Assembly: GCA_945910035.1 (NCBI GenBank)
Contig: OX246753.1
Location: forward strand, 6,510,001 to 6,574,000
DNA: 64,000 nucleotides
Direction: 5' to 3'
Source of the DNA: Brachypalpus laphriformis
Taxonomy: Eukaryota; Arthropoda; Insecta; Diptera; Syrphidae
Position 1 is the first letter of the stretch. Every line of letters begins with the position of its first letter. Below, piece by piece: positions 1 through 10,189 of the stretch. Both the position numbers and the translations under genes were made by a program. The notes beneath the pieces were generated by a model. It made no database searches. It had not been told where the DNA came from and saw only the letters and a program-made list of their open reading frames with translations.

Positions 1-7
1 AACCTGA

Positions 8-350
8 TGTGCTTACTTTCCACAATTGTTCCACACAATATCCCAATATTCCATGATCCTCAATTCACCCGGAGAAACATCAAGTATGTTCTAGAACCCC
101 TAGCGATTTCCTATAAATACCCATACCACAACCATCGTCGAGACAGTTGTTCATAAGTGAATACAGCGATTACAAGAGATATTCGACCAGTGGTGAAAGC
201 AAGCGACATTGTGAAAATAAGTCTGTAGCGACCGTTTGATTTGAAATAATAAAGTGATTGAATATTGTGTTAAAGTGAAGTTGGTATTTGATAATAAATA
301 AACGATTAAAATACACAAAAGACGGTTTTATTTAAAACGAACCCCAGAAA
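8..350 (+). promoter_or_regulatory. candidate LTR or promoter with leader
   Basis: A TATA box (CTATAAATAC, near 110) is followed about 35 bp later by an initiator-like ACAGTTG, then an A-rich stretch without ATG that carries AATAAA-type poly(A) signals near 248 and 295. The order TATA, start, poly(A) signal within about 350 bp, with TG near 8 and CA near 355, fits a solo LTR. A TTCTAGAA word near 89 resembles a heat-shock-element core, so a cellular promoter plus 5' leader is the alternative. No ORF or primer-binding site follows. Low confidence in either reading. Confidence 0.3.
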
Positions 351-942
351 GAATACTACAGTATTATACCCTATACCTTATGATTTAACCACGTCCTATT
401 AAAGTGGGCGTGAAGTGATAAAATAAAAACTGTCTACTGAAATAAAACTACTTTTTAGTCCCAAAAAGTGGGCGTGGCCCTATAGTGTATTGATATATTA
501 TTGAAAAGATCAATACCCATGCACATATTTTGTGTTTATCACCTCTGTGATCAAATTAAAGGGAATGGTGTGGAATTTCGATCGAATTGCTAAATTCAGC
601 CGAAACAAAAACCTTACAAATACGATTTCGAAAACAGTTTGTGGGCCACGACGTCGTGGCACAGGTGCCGTGAACTAAGGCCATATGAACTAACGCCATA
701 ATGGTGCTAATTCATTTTCAAATGCGAATTAGCGCCATAATCCACTTATGGCCTTATTTAACTTTCAAATGAGAACTAAAGTCATATGGTGTTAGTTCGT
801 TTTAGAAAGTGGCCTAAGTTCTCATTTGAATGTGAATTAAAGTCATATGAAGTTATTTCTCACCTATAAAGGTGGGGATGAACTTCACTTTCTTATGGGA
901 ACTTGGTACACACTCGAAAACATGAAGAGGGAAGTAACCTAC

Positions 943-1329
943 AATAACTAATAATGTATGTTTCTTAATACATATGTATATCGACATAGATGCATACATA
1001 GGTATATACATTTAACGGCGTACAAACAGTGAGGTAGGTAAGGGGGGGGGGGGGGCATGCTGTCATCCTGCAACCCCCCTGCCTGGGGTCACTGTTGGAT
1101 TTGAGGTGGGTGCGAGGATGGGTGTATGTAAAGTTCCTTTATACCCATGTTTCTAACCCAACCTCGCACCCACCTCAAATCCAGCAGTGACCCCAGGCAA
1201 GGGTGTTGCAGGGGGGCAGCATGCCCCCCCTTACCTACCTCACTGTTTGTACGCCGTTAAATGTATATACCTATGTATGCATCTATGTCGATATACATAT
1301 GTATTAAGAAACATACATTATTAGTTATT
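943..1329. repeat. nearly perfect palindrome, arms ~170 bp, loop ~44 bp
   Basis: Positions 943-1117 and 1162-1329 are reverse complements with only a few mismatches. The main difference is the length of a G/C homopolymer (around 1041-1057 against 1220-1227). The loop is 1118-1161. Because the arms are far more alike than the surrounding outer arms (666-860 and 1780-1968), this palindrome is either younger or has been kept uniform by conversion. It would form a long hairpin as RNA or a cruciform as DNA. Confidence 0.9.
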
Positions 1330-1454
1330 GTATCTTCGACAAAAGAAAAATCTTCACATATGGTATATCCCTGCGCTCTTATTATATTCATTAAAATACG
1401 ACGCCTAATGGAAATCCACATTTTTTTGAATAGATATTAACTCTCCGAAAATTT

Positions 1455-1568
1455 GGGACTTATGTCCCATTTTCGTAAAAAAAAAAAGTTGGACTTTATG
1501 TCTCGATGGGGTGGGACATAAGTCCCAAAAGAAAAATTTGGGGCTTTTGTCCATGGGACTTACGTCCC
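1455..1568. repeat. cluster of GGGACTTATGTCCC palindromic words
   Basis: The near-palindrome GGGACTTATGTCCC occurs at 1455-1468, and as GGGACATAAGTCCC at 1512-1525 and GGGACTTACGTCCC at 1555-1568. A partial GGACTTTATGTC lies near 1491. It lies in the interior of the Foldback-like element and has no coding sense. Confidence 0.7.
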
Positions 1569-1968
1569 TGCGCCATATAAGTCATAAGAATAGTTTTGAA
1601 CTTATGGCCCACGTCTTCTTTAAGATTGTGGAACTATGCCCCCAAATGTTGAGGACTGTTGGCCCAGGTGGGTCAAAAGTCCATTGTGGACTTAACGTGA
1701 GCCGATCGTGGTATGACATTGGACTGATAAAGTTTTATCAAAACTGTTGCATTGCACTGGCTGTGCGTCAGAGCTCAAAAACATTTTATGGCATTAGTTC
1801 ATATTTGAACGTGAATTAACACCATATGGCATTAGTTCACATTAAGTGATGGCTTTAGTTCTCATTTGAAAGTGAATTAAAGCCATAAGTGAATTATGGC
1901 GTTAATTCGTATTTAAAAGTGAATTAACGCCATTATGGCGTTAGTTCATATGGCCTTAGTTCACGGCA

Positions 1969-2115
1969 TCGTCGCACAGTGGTAGTTTATGGGAGCGTGT
2001 GAAGTTCAATATTCAAATCCCAGAAAACAGTTAAACATTTTTTCAAGCTCCCACCTCTCGCAAACGTCTGAAAAATATCCGAGAGTATTATTGCCATGAG
2101 AAAGCTTTTTAAAAA
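1969..2115 (+). repeat. SINE-1 copy, 5' part, split by the Foldback-like element
   Basis: This is a diverged copy of the tRNA-derived SINE-1. It has a box-A-like region (GTCGCACAGTGGTAG), a box-B-like ATTCAAATCCC, then the family body (CCCACCTCTCGC ... GAGAGTATT). The first bases of the same SINE (GTGGGC ... CGTGGCACAG) lie at about 640-665, left of the Foldback-like element, showing that the latter jumped into this SINE. Confidence 0.65.
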
Positions 2116-2984
2116 ACCAAATAAAACTCGTCCTCATACTCGTAGCTGTAACCAGGCAAACAGAGATTTTTTTTTCCAAATATTGTGGAAAAGTATTTTA
2201 AAATAGATTAACCCACTACAATTGGTCTAAATCCTTTGGATTTACAAAAAGTTTGAAACAAATTGTCTCCGTTGTATTTTAGAAGGTGGACAGCAATGCA
2301 CAGAACAATATTCAGCAAAGTTATGAAATGTACCAGAACAAAAAACTCTGTATGTACTCGTATGATGTGTATAATGTGCATATTTTCACCGACATTATAA
2401 CAAACAAAATTTACAAATTGCAGTTATTCTACCTCATAAAACTGACATTTCTGCAGCTTACTAGCTCATGTTGGGCAACAAAAACACAACCGAAGTGAAA
2501 ACGTCTTTTTTTTACGTTTTATTATTCCAAACATTATTCAGCATACCCTCGAATTCATTCGAAATAGGAAAATGCGGAATTGATCACATTGAAAATTCGA
2601 AAACTGTACGAATTAATATTCGAACGAAATCCATCACAGCTGTGTATTACTTTTTATAATTTGTAGCAAATATTATTTACAAAAGGACATTTTTCAAAGT
2701 CAGCCAAAAAGTTGTTAAGTGACCGCATTCATTATTTCAGGCTCTCAGAAGCCCATGCGTGAAACTTAATTTTCTTAGTTCCAAATTCCGCTTTATTTTT
2801 TGTAAACGCCCATAGAAAGTGGGTGTAGCCATGCATATAATATGGATGAAATGTAGACAAAGTAAGTTCCATCACATTTTGTTATAATATTTTTTCTAAT
2901 TTCTCTTAAATATATATGGTATGTACTACATACTTTGTACTAACTACTAAGTATTAACCGCTATTATATAAGGCATTGCGAATA
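2116..2984. other. no recognisable feature
   Basis: A+T-rich sequence with short frames of no recognisable similarity. No splice-linked coding region or repeat family seen elsewhere in the window was found. Confidence 0.5.
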
Positions 2985-3590
2985 GATGCAACATTACTCT
3001 GTGCTGGATCCCGAGACATAGAAACATTCCAGACAACTACAAAGCAGATGAACTAGCCAAACTAGGCACCGGATTACCACTAGCTGACAACAGAGAGGTA
3101 CCGGGATCCCCAATACAAACGATGAAACTTCGCATGCTCTACGAAGAACAAGCAATCGTAAACAACAGACGGAATTACTTAATTACGTGTATATAGACCA
3201 GACAAATCTGGCCTCTACTAGACGTAAAGAAAACCAAAAGACTCCTATCTCTAAACAGAAGGAATATAAGCCTCACAGTAGGATCACAGGACACTGCCTA
3301 AAAGGGTGACACGCTATTAGAATGGGACTGCTATCAAATGATTTCTGCAGAAGTTGCAGAGATGAGGAGGAAGAGGAAAACAACATTCACCTCCTTAGGA
3401 CATGCCCAGCGCTAGCTACTCTGATAAAGTGACTGCTAGGTGTATACTTCTTTGAAGAGCTAAGCGATCTGTCTAACATAGACATTGTAAATTTATATAG
3501 ATTTATATCAAAATCTAACTGGTTTAGCCGAATCAACAGCTTACACTTCGTCCTCTCCTTGCAACGGGAAGTAATTCATGCGGGATACTC
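2985..3590 (+). pseudogene. decayed non-LTR element, RNase H and C-terminal Cys region
   Basis: Translation gives an RNase H end (PRHRNIPDNYKADELAKLG, matching the usual WxPGHxxIxGNxxADxLAKxG) and about 100 codons later a CRSCRDEEEEENNIHLL..CPAL zinc-binding-like segment. This is the C-terminal layout of RNase H-bearing LOA/I-type non-LTR retrotransposons. Several stops and frame changes are present (for example the amber-like break after LITCI). The same Cys segment recurs in opposite orientation at 21060-21440, so related elements exist nearby. 5'-truncated and inactive. Confidence 0.65.
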
Positions 3591-3613
3591 ATAGTCACCT
3601 GCAGCAGAGCAAT

Positions 3614-4162
3614 AGGTTCGATTGAATCAGTCACCATCCCCACCCCACGCCGTATTGGTCTCCATCTACCCACAAGAGGCTTGTAATGTAGCAGTCACCT
3701 CCCAAGAGCAACGGTTGACCCTCTCAAACCATACTAAACTAGCACTACTAAATACACAACACCACGACTACATATCAGTAACAGGGATTGATTGAGCCAA
3801 TCATCTCCACTATTCTTATGCACCTAGGTACTAAGGGTTCGATTGATTCAGTCACCCTACCTAGCCAAACCAATTACCATATTACACATAGTTCGACTGC
3901 ATAACAATACACAGGTTTGATTGAATCAGTCACCTCGTTTACTCGTATGCACCCCCACTACCTTTACTGTCCACCTAGGTATGAAGGGTTCGATTGAATC
4001 AGTCAGTCTACCTAGCCAACACTAAATGCATAGCAGTACCAAGAGTTCGGCTGAATCAGTCACTCTAATAATCTTATGCACTCCTACACCTTCACGGTCA
4101 CCCAGGCCAATACAAATTGCACAATAGTACAAAGGGTTCGATCGAATCAATCAGTTTCGCTA
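3614..4162 (+). repeat. dispersed-tandem motif GGTTCGATTGAATCAGTCAC, 7 copies
   Basis: A 20-bp word close to GGTTCGATTGAATCAGTCAC recurs near 3615, 3783, 3835, 3911, 3986, 4043 and 4135. Accompanying words (CACCTAGGTA, CTTATGCAC) show a loose unit of about 75 bp. It follows directly on the RNase H end of the element at 2985-3590, so it is probably that element's 3' untranslated region. Confidence 0.7.
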
Positions 4163-4837
4163 ATTTTTGGGAAAATTTATATAATTTATACATACATATA
4201 AGCAAGTTCGCTCAAAGCCAATACATTCCCTTTATAGCGGGAAGTTAAAAACAAAAAAAAAATTGTTTGATTATTACACAACATTTCATGAGACTACTTT
4301 TCCAAACTCTCTGTCAAAAAATATTCACACCTAATCATGGGTACCTTAGTATTGTACTTATCAAAATTGTATTGTCTAATAAACAAATTCTTTACGAAAC
4401 TCAATTTCGAGAGTGCTGACTCACAAATGTACGTTCATGAGTACAAACTCAACTCAAATAAAGAAAATATTCTTATCGGAGTTGCTTTAAATGTGTGGTA
4501 CCCGGTTTGAGAACTGATTGACCATCGAAAAGAAGGTGTATGTGCCTTTAATAATAGCACAATGCCTGAATGCAGTGCAAATAAAGTAAAATCCAAAAAT
4601 GCAGGTTGCTTTAGAAATACAGGTTGACCTTAATACTACGTGGAGTAGTATTGTATTATTAACGAAACAATGTCATATAAACCAATCTCGCTACTGCCAA
4701 TTATGTATACATAAGGTGTTCGAGAAATTATTAGTTTAAAGGTTAAACGCAATCATAGAAAGAAAGAACTTGATTTCAAATCACCAGTTCGCTTTCCAAA
4801 ATAAACACTCGATGATCAAATTCATAGAATAACACAA

Positions 4838-5105
4838 AAAATAAAATAAATATTTGGCGCGACAGTAACAGTAGCCTAGCTTCTCGCAACCACTCAAGTT
4901 GTGTGCGTTATATTTCTTCACACAAGTGGAAGGGACCTACAGTTTTGTCCCGTATCCGAAGGGCGATTTGAGAAGCTTTTTCGTGACAACAATGCGCTCG
5001 CGAGAGGTGGGACCGTGAAAAAAACTTTTTGGTGTTTTCTGGGATTGGAACATGAAACCTCACGCGCAGTGATCTGACACACTAACCACTTGCGCCATGG
5101 CGGCC
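4838..5105 (-). repeat. SINE-1 copy inserted in Jockey remnant
   Basis: On the minus strand it starts with the tRNA-like head (GGCGCCATGGCGCAAGTGG, box A; TGTTCCAATCCCAG, box B) and ends with an A/T-rich tail. The duplication ACACAA is at 4832-4837 and 5106-5111. Removing the SINE rejoins the Jockey reading RITQ|VIEKTLE, which confirms the boundaries. Confidence 0.85.
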
Positions 5106-5644
5106 ACACAAGTAATTGAAAAAACATTAGAATAACAAAGAGTATGCTCCATGATCTTCTTCGATGTGGCACAGGCTTTTGATAAAGTTTGGCATGAGAG
5201 ACGACATTATACCCTGCGAATTCTCGTTCCAAAATAATACCCCGAAATTCTTGAATCGTATTTGGAAGATAGATACATCAGAATCATACAAAAGGACTAC
5301 TGGGACAAGTCCTACACCTTTTGTACACCAGTGATCTCCCAACGCTAGAGAAGAACACTGTAGCTACTTTTGCTGACGACACTGCGAGCCTGGCAGTTAG
5401 TAAAAACAACAAAGAAACAACTCAAAACCTACAACTAGCTGTCAACATAATTCGTAGTTGGACAAAACATTGGCGCATTAATTTAAATGAAGTTAAGTCA
5501 GTCCATGTTGACTTCACTAACAAGAGGTTGAACTATGGTATATACAAATCACAATCAACCGACAAATAGTACTATATGCGAATACAACGAAGTACCTTGG
5601 CATGACGCTAGATGCTAAGCTTCGTTGCAAAAAACCCCTAAAAG

Positions 5645-5765
5645 GGTTATGAATACCCTTTATGTTTTACATAGTGCAGGCGTTGGAGAGGATAGCTAGA
5701 GAGAGAGAAAGATTTTGGTATAGCGGTTTGAGACTTATAGTTTATGTTTCAGAGCATCTCCGAGT
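5645..5765 (-). repeat. SINE-2 fragment (3' part)
   Basis: This shares GGGTTATGAATACCCTTTA, GTGCAGGCGTTGGA, AGAGAGAGAAAGATTT and TTTATGTTTCAGAG with the full-length SINE-2 at 35012-35468, in the same orientation. It interrupts the Jockey remnant. Confidence 0.75.
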
Positions 5766-6451
5766 TGGCCATAAACATCAAGAAAAAAGGAAAGGAATTA
5801 AGAGTTAAGAAGTAGAAATTCAGTCCTTTCAACGTATTGCTATATCAGCAAATTTGAAAACTGGAATGGACATATAGCATCCAGCTTTGAGACTGCACCA
5901 AAAAGAGCAATATGGAAGTTATCCAAAGATTCTAAAACAAGGTAGAACTAACTGCCCGAAGACACGAAGAAAGACTTCAGTAGCATGTGAACATCGAAGT
6001 TTTACAGCTCTTAGACAACACGGCAACTGTACGCAGACTCAAATGAACTGAATCTTTTGAGCTGGTGTAGAAAAAAAACCAAGAGACGCCATTGGTTGAA
6101 TTTCTTGGATAAATGTTTTATTTAGCGAATTAGGCCAGATTAAAATGGCTATTAGTCCAGGTGACTAGATTGCAATGTTATGAACACGAAATTTATACTA
6201 CTTTTTTTTTTTGTATTTATTATAAAAAGAGAGGGATGAAACTTATATCGTTCGAAAGGTACTGTGTCATAGATGTGCAAACAAAAAAAAAATTAATCAT
6301 ATATGTATGTTACCGTTAAGGCAGGTAAAATAAAGTGATACACACATGATTTCCCCTTGCAAAACGATTTAACCAATTAAATGAAAGCATTTTGATCATG
6401 TTCATGGTCGAATTTAGACCACATGCGGTACTAGTTGAATAAATACTTGAA

Positions 6452-9133
6452 TTAAAAAAAAAAGACTTGACCAACAGGTAGATATATATCCACTTTAAGA
6501 AGTAGCAGTGTGAATGGCTGTTTGCTGATTATAATCTTATGTAGAAACTTAAGTGTACAAAAGTCAAGATATATGTCTAATGTACACCCAAGAATATTTT
6601 TGGTATATGAAGAGACATGGTCATAGCGTCTCAAACCGAAAACATATCGCGTAAGGTTATTAAATGCAACATTCAATTTTTTTCTGGTTTTAGCACTGTA
6701 ACAGCGAAAAATCTCACAGCCATAGGTAATGGTAGGGATAAGTAGAGATCGTACTAGCATTAACTTAGTATTGGCAGGTGTAAAATGCTGTGACATAGAA
6801 AGATTTCTAAGAGAACTGTATATCCTACCAATGACCGCACAAATATGGGTATCCCAATCTAAGGTACAGTTGAACCACAAACCTAAGTTCTTAGCCTTCT
6901 CTACAAATTCAATAGTTGAATTCCCATAGTATATAGTGGGAAAACTATTAGAATTTAACTTGGTTCTATTTATGATCAAGCATTTGGATTTACCAGGGTT
7001 AACCATCAAGGAGTTCTCTTCAGACCACCTTCGAATATTTTGGATATCCTCGTTGAGCTTATAAGCCGCATCTTCAACTAATCCGAGCTTGCAACTAAGA
7101 TATAATTGTACGTCATCAGCATACATATGTATATGTGAGTTATTAATGATTTCCGGAAGATCATTAATAATAATGGTGAAGAGCAAAGGGCCGAGGATAG
7201 ATCCTTGGGGCACACCCGTAGTTGTTTCGATTAATTCAGACGCTACATCGTTAACTACAACTGCTTGTTTTCGGCCATCGAGATACGTAGAAATAAGTTT
7301 AGAAGCAGCGGGTGAGAAGAAATACATCATATTAAGTTTCGAGATGAGTCGACTGTGGTTAACCGTGTCAAAGGCCTTAGAAAAGTCTAAAAGCGTTAGA
7401 AAAGTAACCATTTCATTGTCCAAAGCAATTCGCAGATCATCTGTTACTTTAAGAAGGGCAGTTATACAACTGTGACTTCGTTTGAATCCAGATTGGTTTG
7501 AACAAAGTAACCTTTTGCGTTTAAAGAAAGCTGACATTTGACTGTGCATCAATTTTTCCAAAACCTTTGATAAGAAAGGAAGGATAGCAATGGGTCTGTA
7601 CTCAGCTGGAGAATGAGCTGAAGCTTTCTTCTTCAGGATTGGGACAATTTTTGATATCTTCCATACACTGGGAAAAGTGGTGGTTGTTCAAATATTATTA
7701 AACACATAGGTTATTATAGGGAGAAGGTACGGTAGTATTATTTTTATAAAAATAGAATGAATTCCATCAATACCAACAGCCTTGGATTTTATATCAAGAA
7801 TGGCTGTAACCACATCAGCTTGCTCGACTCTCTGGAATTCAAAGGAGTCATTACTAGAATGTACGATTCTGGACGGTTGAGTGTACCGATGAGATGTTGT
7901 TTGTACTCTTACAAATTCATGGTTGAGCTGATTAGGATCAATACCATCCATTACGTTGTTTATTTGCCGCCCAATACCTACCGCGCGCAAATTTTTCCAC
8001 AGTGTTTTCGAGGACAACTTAGCATTTAAGTGATTAGCATAGAAACGCACCTTGGCTAGTCTTATTTTTGAATTTACTAAATTTCTGAATCGACGAAAAG
8101 TATCCTGAAATTCAGGAAGCCTATAACGTTTCCATTTAGTAAAAGCGGCATCACGTTTATTTTTCAGCTCATTTATTTCACCAGAAAACCACGGAATAGA
8201 AGAGTATCTAGAAACTTTAGTTTTGAGAGGTACATGCACATCGAAAAGGTACAAATCTAAGTTTTGAAGATAGTTAATCTGCCTATCGGGTGAGGTTTCA
8301 GTGTAAATCGGTTGCCAATTAACATCACGGAGATCTTGCTCTAGACGCTCAGCATTAATGTTCTTATAATCCATATATATAAACTTGATTTGCTGTCTAT
8401 TACAGCCAAAGTTAAATGTGTGGAAAATAAGATCATGCTTGGAGAAAGCTGGAGCAGATGCTTGGCTGTAAAATCCGTCTTCGGGGTCACTGGTCAAAAA
8501 CAGATCCAAAAGAGTGCTTGTGCTTTCAGTGAAGTGCGTTGGAAGAGTAGAGTTAACAACCTTTAAACCTAAGGTATTCAGCGAATTGATGAACGATTCA
8601 GAGCATTCACGGTTTAAAATGTTGCAATTAAAATCTCCACAGATGATTGTTTTTGCGAAAGAGGGGGAGGCAGTTTCAAGTACATTGTAGAGGACGGACA
8701 GATCAATATAATTATTTGGCCTATAAACAACGCCAAGCAGGCATTTCTCTCCTCTTTTTGCTGCAATCTCAAGAAAACAATACTCAATTGGGCTATCAGC
8801 AGGTGAAATTAGATGAAGTTTTGTAGATATGGTATTGCGAACATAAATAGCAACACCACCTCCTATTCTATTATGCCGGTCGGCCCGAAAAATTTTGTAT
8901 CCTTTTAAGGAGTAATGACTACTTGGTTTTTCAATGTCGAACCAGGTCTCAGAAACACATACAATATCAACATTCGAACCAACAAATAGATTTCTAAATT
9001 CATCCATTTTTTTGTAAAGACGTAATCCCTCGCGTTGCTTACAAAAAATATTTATTAGTACGCGCGGATTATCGCTGATGCCATCGTTTCTTGTAAAACG
9101 CACACTCATGTCAGATATAAATAATGTAACCAA
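6452..9133 (-). pseudogene. Kiri/CR1-like non-LTR ORF2 (endonuclease-RT), one in-frame stop
   Basis: About 890 codons in one frame, interrupted only by a TGA at 7688-7690. The N-terminal half is an APE-like endonuclease: VSETWFD, a GGGVAIYV strand, ICGDFNCNIL and a SKHDLIFH end. The rest is a reverse transcriptase: KSKAVGIDGI, the PIAILPFLSKV block just after the stop, FLTLLDFSKAFDTVNH, GVPQGSILGPLLF and the catalytic MYADDVQLY. The wording is closest to CR1/L2-group elements such as insect Kiri. The product nicks DNA and primes reverse transcription of its own RNA. One nonsense codon suggests a fairly young but inactive copy. The C-terminus and 3' end near 6450 are uncertain. Confidence 0.85.
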
Positions 9134-9355
9134 ATATGTACATACATAAATATATGTACATATATATACAAATATACAAATCCCTCACGGAAAAAAGATC
9201 TACAACAGGAAATAAGAGGTGAAAACTATAAACTATATGTGCAAATAAAAACAAAAATCGAGCTTGAAGAATTGAAGACAAGAATAGGGAACAATATAAA
9301 ACAAAGTATCGGCAAATATATAAACTTATCTTTAAAACATCTTAATAACTGCAGC

Positions 9356-10095
9356 TTACAAATCAGGTCGCACATTTTCATCTTGGTTCGTAACGTTAGC
9401 AAGTGACTCCAAACGTTGACAACAATCGATCAAAAAAGCTCTTCCTTTAGGTGTTTGACGCACATAAACTTGCCCATTGCGTGTGAAAACAGAAGAAAGC
9501 CCATCATGACGTTTTAAATGGAAAGCTTTCCGAAAGATGTTTTGATTATGCATGGTGAGGCTTTCGTTCAGATGGATCCGCCTGTCAGATTGCAGGCCAA
9601 GATTATATAAACAAACTGGAATGCGCTTTGCTCTGAATGCTTGATTTGCCGATTTGAGCACAGAGATTTTATATGCCACGGATGAGAATTTTATTATTAT
9701 TGCCTAGGTTTCTGCATCTTCTTTAGGCCTAGTTCGAAAAATCTCCTTTGGGACCGGTGCTGGTACGCAATTTATTGAAGAGCAGAGCGTGGCGAACATA
9801 TTTTGGAGGTCTTCGTTCGTTGTTTTTGGAACACCGTGCAATATGGCATCAGTGGATAGTTTGTCGCGTTCTATTGCATCAATTTTATTTTGTAGTGCGG
9901 ATACTTGGTTCTCGAGTTGATAACACCGGTTTGATTCGGAGGTTTGTTCCAGGATTTCAATTCGCACTGTAAGCGCAGACATACTTTTGTTCGCATCATC
10001 GAGGCGGCTGTTAAAATCGGCGACAATGCCCGTGAGGTTCAATAGCGGTTCAGATAGCACCAACACGTTTTTTTGCTTTCCCATTTCTTGCACAC
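9356..10095 (-). pseudogene. Kiri/CR1-like ORF1 (coiled coil, FP-like domain), one stop, 5' lost
   Basis: Read leftward, a heptad-like stretch (LENQVSALQNKIDAIE) precedes an RNA-binding region (ILHGVPKTTNEDL ... EIFRTRPKEDAET). After a TAG at 9704-9706 the same frame continues with RRIHLNESLTMHNQNIFRKA and NGQVYVRQTPKGRAF. The last block resembles the baculovirus FP-type domain found in ORF1 of insect CR1/Kiri elements (ORF1p, an RNA chaperone-like particle protein). It lies about 220 bp upstream of ORF2 on the same strand. The apparent N-terminus beyond about 10095 is not original: it is SINE-1 sequence. Confidence 0.75.
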
Positions 10096-10099
10096 CTCT

Positions 10100-10186
10100 T
10101 ACATCCAAGATTATTGCTCTCACAAAAAGTCTCTCAGTTCCGCCCTTCGGATATGGCATAAAATTATAGGTCCCATCCATCAGTAT
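10100..10186 (+). repeat. SINE-1 fragment
   Basis: Matches the middle of SINE-1 (ATTATTG.TCTCACAAAAAG, CCCTTCGGATATGGCATAAA, TATAGGTCCC.TCCAT) in + orientation. It abuts and replaces the 5' end of the Kiri-like ORF1. Confidence 0.7.
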
Positions 10187-10189
10187 AGA

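Larger units (their letters stand above)
666..1968. mobile_element. Foldback-like DNA element with long inverted arms
   Basis: The first about 195 bp and the last about 190 bp are inverted copies of each other. Both ends start TGCCGTGAACTAAGGCC when read inward. Each arm is an array of short degenerate units of the type GAACTAAnGCCATA in alternating orientation, so the arms also fold locally. The centre holds a second, much better conserved palindrome (943-1329) and a cluster of GGGACnTAnGTCCC words. No transposase is encoded. Long inverted repeats built from subrepeats are the hallmark of Foldback (FB) elements of flies. The flanks TCGTGGCACAG (left) and TCGTCGCACAG (right) look like an imperfect target duplication inside a SINE-1 head. 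Structure is seen directly; the family name is inference. Confidence 0.7.
4640..6065 (+). pseudogene. Jockey-type ORF2 remnant, broken by SINE insertions
   Basis: RT pieces in several frames are recognisable: SYKPISLLPI near 4675, FFDVAQAFDKVWHE near 5155, FADDTASLAV (the YADD-type catalytic motif as FADD) near 5365, then WRINLNE..VHVDFTNK, TLDAKL near 5605 and a C-terminal block ending near 6050 (LDNTATVRRL). The order and wording match the intact Jockey ORF2 at 28290-30968. Stops, frameshifts, a SINE-1 insertion (4838-5105) and a SINE-2 fragment (5650-5760) make it a dead copy. Confidence 0.8.

Noticed and set aside
1011..1230. G/C-rich island as a CpG or rRNA-like element
   Set aside because: Explained by the palindrome arms with homopolymers; no rRNA similarity.
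7089..7475. 128-codon plus-strand frame
   Set aside because: Antisense shadow of the Kiri-like reverse transcriptase.
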